Assembly: GCF_018323985.1 (NCBI RefSeq)
Contig: NZ_AP024590.1
Coordinates: 2,108,001 to 2,172,000 of the forward strand
Direction of reading: 5' to 3'
From: Enterobacter kobei
Lineage (GTDB): Bacteria > Pseudomonadota > Gammaproteobacteria > Enterobacterales > Enterobacteriaceae
Length of the DNA stretch: 64,000 nt
Shown here: positions 26,486-35,971 of the stretch, piece after piece
How the letters are laid out: the number at the start of each line of letters is the position of its first letter
How positions within the stretch are numbered: the first letter of the stretch is position 1
Translations under genes and position numbers: made by a program
Notes under the pieces: model-generated
Database searches by the model: none
Seen by the model: only the letters and a program-made list of their open reading frames with translations
What the model was told of the DNA's origin: nothing

Positions 26486-27274
26486 ATGAAACCCATTATT
26501 CAGGTGCAGGCCGTCAGTCAGCGTTTCTCTACCGCCAGCGGTGAATTCCTCGCGCTGCAAAACGTCTCATTTGATATTCACGAAGGAGAGACCGTCAGCC
26601 TGATTGGCCACTCCGGCTGCGGCAAATCGACGCTGCTCAATTTAATCGCCGGTATCACGCTGCCCACCGAAGGCGGGTTGATCTGCGATAACCGGGAAAT
26701 CGCAGGCCCCGGCCCGGAACGCGCGGTGGTGTTCCAGAACCATTCGCTGTTGCCGTGGCTGACCTGCTTTGACAACGTGGCGCTGGCAGTGGATCAGGTG
26801 TTTCGCCGCACCATGACGAAAGCGGAGCGCAAAGAATGGATTGAGCACAACCTGGATCGCGTGCAGATGGGCCATGCGCTGCACAAACGCCCGGACGAGG
26901 TGTCCGGGGGCATGAAACAGCGTGTCGGCATTGCCCGCGCGCTGGCGATGAAGCCGAAAGTGCTGCTAATGGATGAACCTTTTGGCGCGCTGGATGCGCT
27001 GACCCGCGCCCATTTGCAGGACACAGTGATGCAGATCCAGCAGTCGCTGAACACCACCATCGTGCTGATCACTCACGATGTGGATGAAGCGGTGCTGCTC
27101 TCGGATCGCGTGATGATGATGACCAACGGTCCGGCGGCGACGGTGGGGGAAGTGCTGGCGGTAAACCTGCCGCGTCCGCGTAACCGTGTGGCGCTGGCCG
27201 AAGAGAGTCGTTATCACCATCTGCGTCAGCAAATTCTGCATTTCCTCTACGAAAAACAGCCGAAAGCGGCGTAA
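26486..27274 (+). CDS. nasD: nitrate ABC transporter ATPase NasD
   Basis: 262 residues. Walker A GHSGCGKST near residue 40, signature VSGGMKQRVGIARALA, Walker B LLMDEPFGALDALTR and the switch His in ITHDVDEA. NrtD-like. AAGGAG of its ribosome site overlaps the nasE stop codon. It powers NasFE-mediated nitrate import. Confidence 0.96.
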   Translation: MKPIIQVQAVSQRFSTASGEFLALQNVSFDIHEGETVSLIGHSGCGKSTLLNLIAGITLPTEGGLICDNREIAGPGPERAVVFQNHSLLPWLTCFDNVALAVDQVFRRTMTKAERKEWIEHNLDRVQMGHALHKRPDEVSGGMKQRVGIARALAMKPKVLLMDEPFGALDALTRAHLQDTVMQIQQSLNTTIVLITHDVDEAVLLSDRVMMMTNGPAATVGEVLAVNLPRPRNRVALAEESRYHHLRQQILHFLYEKQPKAA

Positions 27275-27283
27275 GGGGCAGCG

Positions 27284-30200
27284 ATGATGCGGCAACTGAT
27301 CATCATTGGCAACGGCATGGCGGCGACCCGGCTGGCACAGGCGCTTATCAGCCGCGATGCGACGCGCTTTGCCATCACCCTTATCGGCGACGAACCCTGC
27401 GCGGCCTATAACCGCATTCAGCTTTCCCCGGTGCTGAGCGGGGAAAAGCCCTTCGCCGATACGCGGCTACTGCCTGCGGACTGGTACGACGCAAACCGCA
27501 TTAACGTACTCTCCGGCGAACGGGTGCTGGCAGTGGATCATGCAGCGCGAACGCTGCAAACCGACCAGCGCCAGCTTTCCTGGGACGAACTGGTGTTTGC
27601 CACCGGATCGCAGCCCTTTATTCCGCCTATACCCGGACATACCCAGCCGCATGTTTTTGCCTTTCGCACGCTGGCGGATGTCAACGCCATGCTGGCAACG
27701 CGCGGTCCAGTGGTGGTGCTCGGGGGCGGCGTGCTGGGTGTCGAAGCCGCCGCGGCTTTTGCCCGTCGTGGTGACAGTGTCACGCTGGTGCATCGCGCCG
27801 ATCGTCTGATGGAGCAGCAGCTTGATCGTCAGGCGGGTGACCTGTTGGCAGGGCATCTGCGGGCGCGCGGTATCCACTGCGAGCTGAACAGCGGTATCAC
27901 CGCGATTAACGCCGACTCGGTGACGCTGAATGACGGACGAACCGTTCCGGCGTCACGGGTGGTGATCGCCACCGGCGTGAAACCCAACGCGTCGCTGGCG
28001 CAGGCCAGCGGCATCCCGTGTCAGCGCGGCATTGTGGTCGACCACCAGTTACGCACCGCTCTGTCTGGCATCAGCGCCCTTGGCGAATGCTGCGAAATCG
28101 AAGGGCAGACCTGGGGACTGGTGGCGCCCTGCCTGCAACAGGCTGACGTGCTGGCCGCCCGGCTATGCGGCGAACCCGGTGACGATTTTGCCTGGCACGA
28201 CAGCGGCACACGTTTAAAAGTCACCGGCATCGATCTGTTCAGCGCCGGTGTGGTGAATGCCGGCGCAGAGGATCAATGCTGGCACAGCTTCGATCCGCTG
28301 TCCGGGCATTACCGTCGTCTGCTGATCCGCGACGGCCGCCTCGCGGGCGTGCTGTTGATGGGCGACTGCCAGAGCGCGGCCAGCCTTACCGAACGGCTTG
28401 CCACTGCGCAACCTGCCAGTCCCGACTGGCTTTTTGACCGCTTCACAACCCGGCCCCAGGCTGAAGGACAACTGACAATGACGAAACCAACGCTGGTAGT
28501 GGCAGGACATGGCATGGTCGGCCACCATTTTCTTGAGCAGTGCGTCAGCCGCGATCTGCATCTGGCGTATAAGATCGTGGTGCTGTGCGAAGAGCGTTAT
28601 GCCGCCTACGACCGCGTGCATTTATCGGAGTATTTTGCCGGGCGCAGCGCCGGATCCCTGTCGATGGTGGCGGACGATTTCTTTGCCCGCCACGGTATTG
28701 AATTACGGCTTGCCTGTCGGGTGGCGGAAATCGACCGCGACCTGCGGGTGGTGCGCGACGCCGACGGGCATGAAACCCATTTCGATAAGCTGGTGCTGGC
28801 CACCGGCTCGTATCCTTTCGTGCCGCCGGTGCCGGGGCGCGATCTGCCGGGCTGCTTTGTTTATCGTACCCTTGACGATCTGGACCGCATTCGCGCCAGA
28901 GCCGCCACCGCCACGCGCGGTGTGGTGATCGGCGGTGGCCTGCTGGGGCTGGAGGCGGCGAACGCCTTAACGCAGCTCGGTCTGGAAACCCACGTGGTGG
29001 AATTTGCGCCTGGGTTGATGGCGGTGCAGCTGGATGCGCCGGGCGCGGAACTGCTGCGTAAGAAAATTACCGCGTTGGGCGTCGGCGTCCATACCAGTAA
29101 ATCCACCACCGCGATTGTCGAAACCGGGGAGGGCATGGCCTTACAGTTCGCCGACGGCGGGACGCTGGAAACGGACATGGTGGTGTTCTCCGCGGGGATA
29201 CGTCCCCAGGATGCGCTGGCGCGCGGCTGCGGTCTGGACGTTGGCGAGCGCGGTGGTATCCGCATTAACGATGCCTGTCAGACCAGCGACGACGACATTT
29301 ACGCCATCGGTGAATGCGCGTTGTGGGAGGGCAAGATCTACGGCCTGGTGGCTCCTGGCTATCAGATGGCGCGGGTCGCGTCCGCACAGCTGGCCGGGGA
29401 AAACGCGATCTTTACCGGTGCAGACATGAGCACCAAACTCAAGCTGCTGGGGGTGGACGTGGCATCCTTTGGCGATGCGCAGGGCCGCACGCCGGAAAGC
29501 CTCAGCTACCAGTGGAGCGACGGCCCGAACCAGACCTACAAAAAAATCGTCATCAGCCATGACAGCAAAAAGCTGCTCGGCGGCGTGCTGGTGGGCGATG
29601 CGAGTGATTACGCGACCCTGTTACAGATGATGCAAAACGATCTGCCGCTGCCCGCGCAGCCGGAAAGCCTGATTCTGCCGCAGCTGGCGGGCAGCCCGGC
29701 GAAAGCGCTCGGCGTCGCGGCGCTGCCGGATCGCGCGCAGATCTGCTCCTGCCATAACGTCAGCAAGGCGGATATCTGCCAGGCGGTCAGCGCCGGGGCC
29801 ACTGACATGGGGGCGATTAAAAGCTGCACCAAAGCGGCGACCGGCTGCGGCGGCTGTAGCGCGCTGGTGAAACAGGTGATGGAGTTTCAGCTCGCCGCCC
29901 AGGGCGTGGAAGTCAAAAAAGACATCTGCGAGCACTTTGCCTGGTCGCGCCAGGAGATCTACCACCTGGTGCGCGTCAACCATATCCACACCTTTGATCA
30001 GCTGATTTCCCGCTACGGTCAGGGGCAGGGCTGCGAGATCTGCAAACCGCTGGTCGGCTCTGTGCTGGCGTCGTGCTGGAATGACTATTTGCGCAAGCCT
30101 GCCCATCTGCCGTTACAGGACACCAACGATCGCTTCTTTGCCAATATCCAGAAAGACGGTACCTATTCGGTAGTGCCGCGGATGCCCGCCGGGGAAGTGA

Positions 30201-31276
30201 CCGCCGACGGACTGATCGCGGTCGGGCAGATCGCCAAAAAATACCAGCTTTACAGCAAAGTGACCGGCGGTCAGCGTATTGATCTGTTTGGCGCGCAGCT
30301 CGATCAGCTGCCCGCCATCTGGCGGGAGCTGGCAGATGCCGGATTTGAAACCGGGCACGCCTACGGCAAATCTCTGCGCACGGTGAAGTCCTGCGTCGGC
30401 TCGACCTGGTGTCGCTACGGCGTGCAGGATTCCACCGGGCTGGCGGTCACGCTGGAGCACCGTTACAAGGGCCTGCGCGCGCCGCACAAAATCAAAATGG
30501 CGGTATCAGGCTGCACCCGCGAATGCGCTGAAGCGCAGAGCAAAGACATCGGCGTTATCGCCACCGAAAACGGCTGGAACTTGTATGTCTGCGGTAACGG
30601 CGGCATGAAGCCGCGCCATGCGGATCTCTTTGCCAGTGATATGGATGAAGCCACGCTGATCCGCACCGTCGATCGCCTGCTGATGTTCTACATCCGCACC
30701 GCCGATCGCTTACAGCGCACCAGCGTGTGGATGGACAACCTGGAGGGCGGCATCGACTATCTGCGGGAGGTGATCCTTGAGGATTCACTGGGGCTGGGGG
30801 CGGAACTGGAGCGGGAGATGGCGCGTATCGTCGAGACCTACCAGTGCGAGTGGCAGACGACGCTCAACGATCCGCAGCAGCTGGCACAGTTTAAAGCCTC
30901 CATTAATGGCGATGCTCCTGCCGTCGGCAAACCCTGGCAGGCGATTTGCGGCCTTGAGGAGATCCCCGAGCAGGCGGGCATCGGCGCGCGTATCGGCGAG
31001 CGGCAGATCGCGCTGTTCCGCTGCGGCCAGTCGGTGTACGCGCTGGACGATCGGGAGCCGGGCAGCGACGCGAACGTGTTGTCACGCGGCCTGATCGGTG
31101 ACGCGGCGGGGGAGCCAATTGTTATTTCACCGCTCTACAAACAGCGTATTCGCCTGCGTGACGGGCGCGCACCGGACAACGGCGAGCCGCTGGTACGCGC
31201 CTGGCCGGTAAAAATCGAAGGCGGCAAAGTGTGGGTGGGCAATCAGGCGCTCTTGCTGCGTGCGGAGGCATCATGA
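27284..31276 (+). CDS. nasB: assimilatory nitrite reductase with NasC-like N-terminus (NasC–NasB continuous frame)
   Basis: 1330-codon frame. Residues 1–398 look like NasC, an FAD/NADH electron-transfer subunit (FAD loop IIGNGMAATR; NAD loop VVLGGGVLGVEAA). From Met399 (base 28478) it reads as NasB: a second pyridine-nucleotide reductase unit (VVAGHGMVGHHF; GVVIGGGLLGLEAANAL). A BFD-type [2Fe-2S] domain follows near residue 820 (ICSCHNVSK, TGCGGCSALV). The sirohaem/[4Fe-4S] sulfite-nitrite reductase domains have Cys motifs KSCVGSTWC and VSGCTRECAEA near 1035–1085. A NirD-like domain occupies about 1216–1325. In K. oxytoca nasC and nasB are separate genes. Nitrite is reduced to ammonium. Confidence 0.9.
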   Translation: MMRQLIIIGNGMAATRLAQALISRDATRFAITLIGDEPCAAYNRIQLSPVLSGEKPFADTRLLPADWYDANRINVLSGERVLAVDHAARTLQTDQRQLSWDELVFATGSQPFIPPIPGHTQPHVFAFRTLADVNAMLATRGPVVVLGGGVLGVEAAAAFARRGDSVTLVHRADRLMEQQLDRQAGDLLAGHLRARGIHCELNSGITAINADSVTLNDGRTVPASRVVIATGVKPNASLAQASGIPCQRGIVVDHQLRTALSGISALGECCEIEGQTWGLVAPCLQQADVLAARLCGEPGDDFAWHDSGTRLKVTGIDLFSAGVVNAGAEDQCWHSFDPLSGHYRRLLIRDGRLAGVLLMGDCQSAASLTERLATAQPASPDWLFDRFTTRPQAEGQLTMTKPTLVVAGHGMVGHHFLEQCVSRDLHLAYKIVVLCEERYAAYDRVHLSEYFAGRSAGSLSMVADDFFARHGIELRLACRVAEIDRDLRVVRDADGHETHFDKLVLATGSYPFVPPVPGRDLPGCFVYRTLDDLDRIRARAATATRGVVIGGGLLGLEAANALTQLGLETHVVEFAPGLMAVQLDAPGAELLRKKITALGVGVHTSKSTTAIVETGEGMALQFADGGTLETDMVVFSAGIRPQDALARGCGLDVGERGGIRINDACQTSDDDIYAIGECALWEGKIYGLVAPGYQMARVASAQLAGENAIFTGADMSTKLKLLGVDVASFGDAQGRTPESLSYQWSDGPNQTYKKIVISHDSKKLLGGVLVGDASDYATLLQMMQNDLPLPAQPESLILPQLAGSPAKALGVAALPDRAQICSCHNVSKADICQAVSAGATDMGAIKSCTKAATGCGGCSALVKQVMEFQLAAQGVEVKKDICEHFAWSRQEIYHLVRVNHIHTFDQLISRYGQGQGCEICKPLVGSVLASCWNDYLRKPAHLPLQDTNDRFFANIQKDGTYSVVPRMPAGEVTADGLIAVGQIAKKYQLYSKVTGGQRIDLFGAQLDQLPAIWRELADAGFETGHAYGKSLRTVKSCVGSTWCRYGVQDSTGLAVTLEHRYKGLRAPHKIKMAVSGCTRECAEAQSKDIGVIATENGWNLYVCGNGGMKPRHADLFASDMDEATLIRTVDRLLMFYIRTADRLQRTSVWMDNLEGGIDYLREVILEDSLGLGAELEREMARIVETYQCEWQTTLNDPQQLAQFKASINGDAPAVGKPWQAICGLEEIPEQAGIGARIGERQIALFRCGQSVYALDDREPGSDANVLSRGLIGDAAGEPIVISPLYKQRIRLRDGRAPDNGEPLVRAWPVKIEGGKVWVGNQALLLRAEAS

Positions 31277-33867
31277 CGGAAACCAGAACCACCTGTCCGT
31301 ACTGCGGCGTCGGCTGTGGCGTTATCGCCCGCGTGGAGGAGGGTGAGGTGCAGGTACGCGGCGATGACAGCCATCCGGCAAACTTCGGGCGGTTATGCGT
31401 CAAAGGTGCGGCGCTGGGGGAAACCACCGGGCTGGCGGGACGTCTGCTGCATCCGCAGGTGGACGGCGAGCGCTGCGACTGGGATCGGGCGCTGGCCAGC
31501 GCAGGCGATCGGCTGCGCAAAATCATTGATGAATTCGGTCCACAGGCCGTGGCGTTTTACGCCTCCGGCCAGCTGCTGACCGAGGACTATTACGCCGCCA
31601 ACAAGCTGATGAAGGGCTTTATCGGCGCGGCGAACATCGATACCAATTCGCGGCTCTGTATGTCCTCGGCGGTGACCGGCTATAAACGGGCGTTCGGCGC
31701 GGATGTGGTGCCGTGCAGTTATCAGGATGTGGAGCAGAGCGATCTGGTGGTGCTGGTGGGATCGAACGCGGCCTGGGCGCATCCGGTGCTCTATCAGCGG
31801 CTGGCGCAGGCGAAACGGGAAAGGCCGCAGATGAAGATTGTGGTGATCGATCCGCGCCGCACCGCCACCTGCGACATCGCCGATCTGCACTTATCGCTGG
31901 CACCGGGCAGCGACGCCGGACTGTTTGTCGGTCTGCTGCATGCCATTATGCAACGCGGCGGCGACGTCAGCCGTTTTGATGACGGGGAGCAGGCGGCGGC
32001 GATTGCCGCGGACTGGCCCGTGGCGCGCGTGGCGCAGTTTTGCGATTTGCCTGCGGCGCAGGTCAGCACTTTTTATGACTGGTTTGTGGCGGCCCCACGC
32101 GCCATTACGCTCTACACCATGGGCATAAATCAGTCCGCCAGCGGCAGCGATAAATGCAACGCCATCATTAATGTACATCTGGCGAGCGGCAACATTGATC
32201 GCGCTGGCTGCGGGCCTTTTTCGCTGACCGGTCAGCCAAATGCCATGGGCGGGCGCGAAGTGGGTGGACTGGCGACGCAACTGGCGGCGCACATGAATTT
32301 TGAACCTGCCGATCTGGCCCGCGTGGCTCGCTTCTGGGGCACGGAACGACTGGCACAGACGCCGGGGCTGATGGCGGTGGAGCTGTTTGAGGCCATCGGA
32401 CGCGGCGAGGTGAAAGCGGTGTGGATCATGGGCACCAATCCGGCGGTATCGCTGCCGGACAGCCATGCAGTCTGCCAGGCGCTGGCGACATGCCCGCTGG
32501 TGATCGTCTCGGAGGTGGTGGCGGATACGGAAACCAGCCGCTACGCGCATATTCAGTTTCCGGCGCAGGCGTGGGGCGAGAAAACCGGCACCGTGACGAA
32601 TTCTGAACGGCGCATCTCGCGCCAGCGTGCCTTTTTACCGTCACCCGGCGAGGCGCGGCCCGACTGGTGGATCGTCGCGCAAGTTGCCCACCAGCTGGGC
32701 CATGGCGAGGCCTTTGCGTGGCAGCATGCGCACGACGTGTTCCGCGAGCACGCATTACTTTCCGGCTATGAAAACAACGGCACACGGGCGTTTGATATCA
32801 GCCCGCTGGCCACGCTCAGCCGGGCACAATGGGACGAGATGACGCCAGTGCAGTGGCCGATGAATAAAACGGTCGATCTGACGCGCGGCTGGCGCGACAG
32901 CGGGCGGTTGCGCCTGCTACCGGTGTCGCCGGAACGGCTCCAGGCGCAGCCTGATGCGCTTTATCCTTTCATCCTTAATAGCGGACGCATTCGCGATCAG
33001 TGGCACACCATGACCCGCACCGGGACAGTGGCGCGGTTGATGCAGCACATTGCGGAGCCGCAGGTGGAGATCGCCCTGGCAGACGCCGCCCGTGTCGGCC
33101 TTCACAACGGCGATCTCGTGCGTATCAGCTCCCCGCGCGGCCTGATGCTGGCGCGGGCGACGGTCAGCGAGGCGCAGCGCCCCGGATCGCTGTTTGTGCC
33201 CATGCACTGGAACGCGCTGTTCGCCCGGCAGGGGAAGGTGAATGCGCTGGTCGCGCCGGTATGCTGCCCGCATTCCGGACAACCGGAAAGCAAACAGACC
33301 GCCGTGCGGATCAGTGCCTGGCAACCCGCCTGGCAGGGGGAACTGTTCTGTCGTGACAACGTCACACTTCCGGCGTCGGTGTACTGGCTGCGCAAGGCGG
33401 CGACGGTGACACATTACACTCTGGCGGGGGAGAACCCGGCGCAGCAATGGTTGGTGCCATGGTGTGAGACGCAAGGCTGGCAGCTGCAACAGGCGCAGGC
33501 CGGAACGGCATGGCATATGCTTGCGTGGCACGAGGGGGAATTGATGCTGGCCTTCTGGAGCGATCGCTGTGTGCCGCAGATTGATACCGCGCAGGCAGAA
33601 GCGGCGTTTGCTCATGCACCGCAGACCACCTTTGCCCGACACGCGCTGTTAAGCGGCCATGCGGCGGATACGCAGGCGGCACCGGGACGTATGGTGTGCA
33701 GTTGCTATGGCGTGGGCGAGAATGCCATTAATGCGGCGATCCGCAACGGCTGTCATTCTGCCGCCGCGCTCGGTAAGACGCTGCGCTGCGGCACGAACTG
33801 CGGATCCTGCATTCCTGAACTTAATGCCCTGCTGGCAAAAGCGTTACTGTCCGAAACGGCCGATTAA
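31273..33867 (+). CDS. nasA: assimilatory nitrate reductase NasA
   Basis: 864 residues from ATG 31273, whose ATGA overlaps the nasB stop. The N-terminal [4Fe-4S] motif has Cys8, Cys11 and Cys15 (CPYCGVGCGV) plus a fourth Cys in RLCVKG. The molybdopterin-guanine dinucleotide domains contain SRLCMSSAVTGYKRAFG and MGTNPAVSLPD. A C-terminal BFD-like [2Fe-2S] domain (VCSCYGVGENAINAAIRNGC, CGTNCGSCIPEL) receives electrons, as in the Klebsiella enzyme. Cytoplasmic nitrate-to-nitrite step of assimilation. Last gene of the operon; its end overlaps the convergent downstream gene by 24 bp. Confidence 0.97.
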   Translation: MTETRTTCPYCGVGCGVIARVEEGEVQVRGDDSHPANFGRLCVKGAALGETTGLAGRLLHPQVDGERCDWDRALASAGDRLRKIIDEFGPQAVAFYASGQLLTEDYYAANKLMKGFIGAANIDTNSRLCMSSAVTGYKRAFGADVVPCSYQDVEQSDLVVLVGSNAAWAHPVLYQRLAQAKRERPQMKIVVIDPRRTATCDIADLHLSLAPGSDAGLFVGLLHAIMQRGGDVSRFDDGEQAAAIAADWPVARVAQFCDLPAAQVSTFYDWFVAAPRAITLYTMGINQSASGSDKCNAIINVHLASGNIDRAGCGPFSLTGQPNAMGGREVGGLATQLAAHMNFEPADLARVARFWGTERLAQTPGLMAVELFEAIGRGEVKAVWIMGTNPAVSLPDSHAVCQALATCPLVIVSEVVADTETSRYAHIQFPAQAWGEKTGTVTNSERRISRQRAFLPSPGEARPDWWIVAQVAHQLGHGEAFAWQHAHDVFREHALLSGYENNGTRAFDISPLATLSRAQWDEMTPVQWPMNKTVDLTRGWRDSGRLRLLPVSPERLQAQPDALYPFILNSGRIRDQWHTMTRTGTVARLMQHIAEPQVEIALADAARVGLHNGDLVRISSPRGLMLARATVSEAQRPGSLFVPMHWNALFARQGKVNALVAPVCCPHSGQPESKQTAVRISAWQPAWQGELFCRDNVTLPASVYWLRKAATVTHYTLAGENPAQQWLVPWCETQGWQLQQAQAGTAWHMLAWHEGELMLAFWSDRCVPQIDTAQAEAAFAHAPQTTFARHALLSGHAADTQAAPGRMVCSCYGVGENAINAAIRNGCHSAAALGKTLRCGTNCGSCIPELNALLAKALLSETAD

Positions 33868-34395
33868 GCCTGCCGCGGCCAGCGCTTTGCCTTTCAGCTT
33901 CGCCAGCAGCTCGTCGCGGGTCAGCCCGGCGGGCAGATTTGGCTCCACGTCGGTGGCGATCAGGGTAAAGGTATAATGGTGTGCGCCACTGCCCGGTGGC
34001 GGGCAAGGGCCGTACCATTTGTCAGTCCCGGGGGTATTTTTACCGCCGGTGAAGTTTTTCCCGTCGCGCAGATCGTTGGCACCAATGCCGGTGGCGGACG
34101 GCGAAATGTTATAGGCCACCAGATGGGTGACGCCAAGGCCTTTCGCGCCTTCCGGATCGTGGACGATCAGCGCAAAGCTTTTGGTGTTGACCGGCGGATT
34201 ACTCCAGATCAGCGCGGGCGATTCATTTTCACCGGTGCAGTTGGGATTTTTGTCGTTGTTACCGGCAAAGCGCTTTTCCAGCAGCGCATTATCAGCAAAG
34301 GCCGGGGATTGCAGCATAAAAAGCTCGCTGGCGCTGGCCGCAGCACCATAAAACATCAGCGAACTCCATAAAGCCCATTTCAGCGTTTTGTTCAT
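33844..34395 (-). CDS. YbhB/YbcL (PEBP-like) family periplasmic protein
   Basis: 183 residues with a Sec signal peptide (hydrophobic residues 6–20, likely cut after ASA). The phosphatidylethanolamine-binding-protein fold shows in SPALIWSNPPVNTKSFALIV, HDPEGAKGLGVTHLVAYNI and GPCPPPGSGAHHYTFTLIA. It is related to YbhB, and to UPEC YbcL, which modulates neutrophil migration; its function here is unknown. The last eight codons overlap the 3' end of nasA on the opposite strand, so it is probably an unrelated convergent transcript. Confidence 0.88.
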   Translation of the reverse strand: MNKTLKWALWSSLMFYGAAASASELFMLQSPAFADNALLEKRFAGNNDKNPNCTGENESPALIWSNPPVNTKSFALIVHDPEGAKGLGVTHLVAYNISPSATGIGANDLRDGKNFTGGKNTPGTDKWYGPCPPPGSGAHHYTFTLIATDVEPNLPAGLTRDELLAKLKGKALAAAGLIGRFGQ

Positions 34396-34564
34396 GAAAA
34401 GATCTCATACATATGCGGTTCTATAACTGTAGTCCTGACGAAGCGGGAACGATTAAGGATTTTCCTGGAATTCGTCAGAAAGCTGAAACGAGGGCTAAAA
34501 AACGTTAGCATTAGCCTTTAAACCGCACAAACCCCCGGCAGGTGAGACGTCGCTGAAGATATTG

Positions 34565-35971
34565 ATGCGTGAAGTGTTAAGATCATTTCCTTCCTTTCTG
34601 TTGCTTCTGCTGCTGACAGGCGGCAGCCACGCGGCTACGCAAAGCTGGACGCAGCAGGCACAAAATCCCTTTGATAACGACGCCGATGGCCTGCCCGATC
34701 TTGGCATGTCGTACAGTAATGATACGGGTGAAAAACATCTGGCGGAGATGGCAAAAGCGTTTGGCGAAGCCAGTCAAAGCGACAGCAGTTTAAGCGCCGG
34801 GCAGCAGGCGCGGCAGTTTGCGCTGGGCAAGGTGCGCGACGCCCTGAGCGGCGAAGTGAGCGAGCAGGTAGAATCCTGGCTCTCCCCCTGGGGGAATGCC
34901 AGCGTCAACGTCAAGGTCAATGATGACGGGCGTTTTACCGGCAGTTCCGGCAGCTGGTTTATCCCCTGGCAGGACAATAACCGCTATTTAAGCTGGAGCC
35001 AGTTGGGGCTGACGCAGCAGGACGAGGGGCTGGTGAGCAACGCCGGGATCGGTCAGCGCTGGCGAGCGGGCAACTGGCTGCTGGGCTACAACACCTTTTA
35101 CGACAATCAGCTGGATACCCGGCTGCAACGCGCTGGCGTCGGGGCGGAAGCCTGGGGTGAATACCTGCGGCTGTCGGCCAACTTTTATGAGCCGCTGTCC
35201 GGCTGGCACGACGAGGGCGCGACGCTGCAACAGCGCATGGCGCGCGGCTACGACATCACCGCCCAGGCGCGGATGCCCTTTTATCAACATCTCAATACCA
35301 GCCTCAGCCTTGAGCAGTATTTTGGCGACAGCGTCGATCTGTTCGACTCCGGCACCGGCTATCACAATCCAGTGGCGGTCAAAGTCGGCCTGAATTATAC
35401 CCCGGTGCCGCTGGTCACCTTAACCGCGCAGCATAAGCAGGGAGAGAGCGGCGACAGCCAGAACGATCTGGGGCTGAAGCTGAATTACCGCTTTGGCGTG
35501 CCGTTAAAAAAACAGCTCTCCGCCAGTGAAGTGGCGCAAACCAGCTCGCTGCGTGGCAGTCGCTATGACAACCCGACACGCAATAACCTGCCGGTCGTGG
35601 AACAACGTCAGCGCAAAACCCTGTCAGTCTTTCTCGCCACGCCCCCCTGGGATCTATCCCCCGGCGAGACAGTGGAGCTGAAAGTACAGGTGCGCAGCAC
35701 CCATGGCATTCGTAACGTGGTGTGGCAGGGCGATACCCAGGCGCTGAGCCTGACGCCGCCGGTCAATGCGAAGGATCCGACAGGCTGGAGCATCATTATG
35801 CCTGCCTGGGATGCGAGTGAAGGCGCCAGCAACCGCTGGAATCTGTCGGTAACGGTGGAAGATGAGAAGGGGCAGCGCGTTTCATCCAATGAAATCACGC
35901 TGGTACTGACGCAACCGCTGACCAGTGAGCCTGTCAACGATCCGCGTTGGGAGTTGCTGCCCGCGCCGTGA
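34565..35971 (+). CDS. ychO: invasin-like outer-membrane protein YchO
   Basis: 468 residues from ATG 34565. A signal peptide (hydrophobic residues to about 24, cut near SHA) precedes an inverse-autotransporter beta-barrel (SLSAGQQARQFALGKVRDAL, WLSPWGNASVNVKV, YNTFYDNQLDTRLQRAGVG, LNYRFGVP). A short C-terminal Ig-like extension ends in TLVLTQPL. It lacks the long adhesive arm of intimin and invasin. E. coli YchO lies next to narL as here. Probable host or biofilm adhesion role, not proven. Confidence 0.93.
   Translation: MREVLRSFPSFLLLLLLTGGSHAATQSWTQQAQNPFDNDADGLPDLGMSYSNDTGEKHLAEMAKAFGEASQSDSSLSAGQQARQFALGKVRDALSGEVSEQVESWLSPWGNASVNVKVNDDGRFTGSSGSWFIPWQDNNRYLSWSQLGLTQQDEGLVSNAGIGQRWRAGNWLLGYNTFYDNQLDTRLQRAGVGAEAWGEYLRLSANFYEPLSGWHDEGATLQQRMARGYDITAQARMPFYQHLNTSLSLEQYFGDSVDLFDSGTGYHNPVAVKVGLNYTPVPLVTLTAQHKQGESGDSQNDLGLKLNYRFGVPLKKQLSASEVAQTSSLRGSRYDNPTRNNLPVVEQRQRKTLSVFLATPPWDLSPGETVELKVQVRSTHGIRNVVWQGDTQALSLTPPVNAKDPTGWSIIMPAWDASEGASNRWNLSVTVEDEKGQRVSSNEITLVLTQPLTSEPVNDPRWELLPAP

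Noticed and set aside
31273..33867. periplasmic Nap-type nitrate reductase
   Set aside because: No Tat signal, and the C-terminal BFD-like [2Fe-2S] domain and nas operon context fit cytoplasmic NasA.
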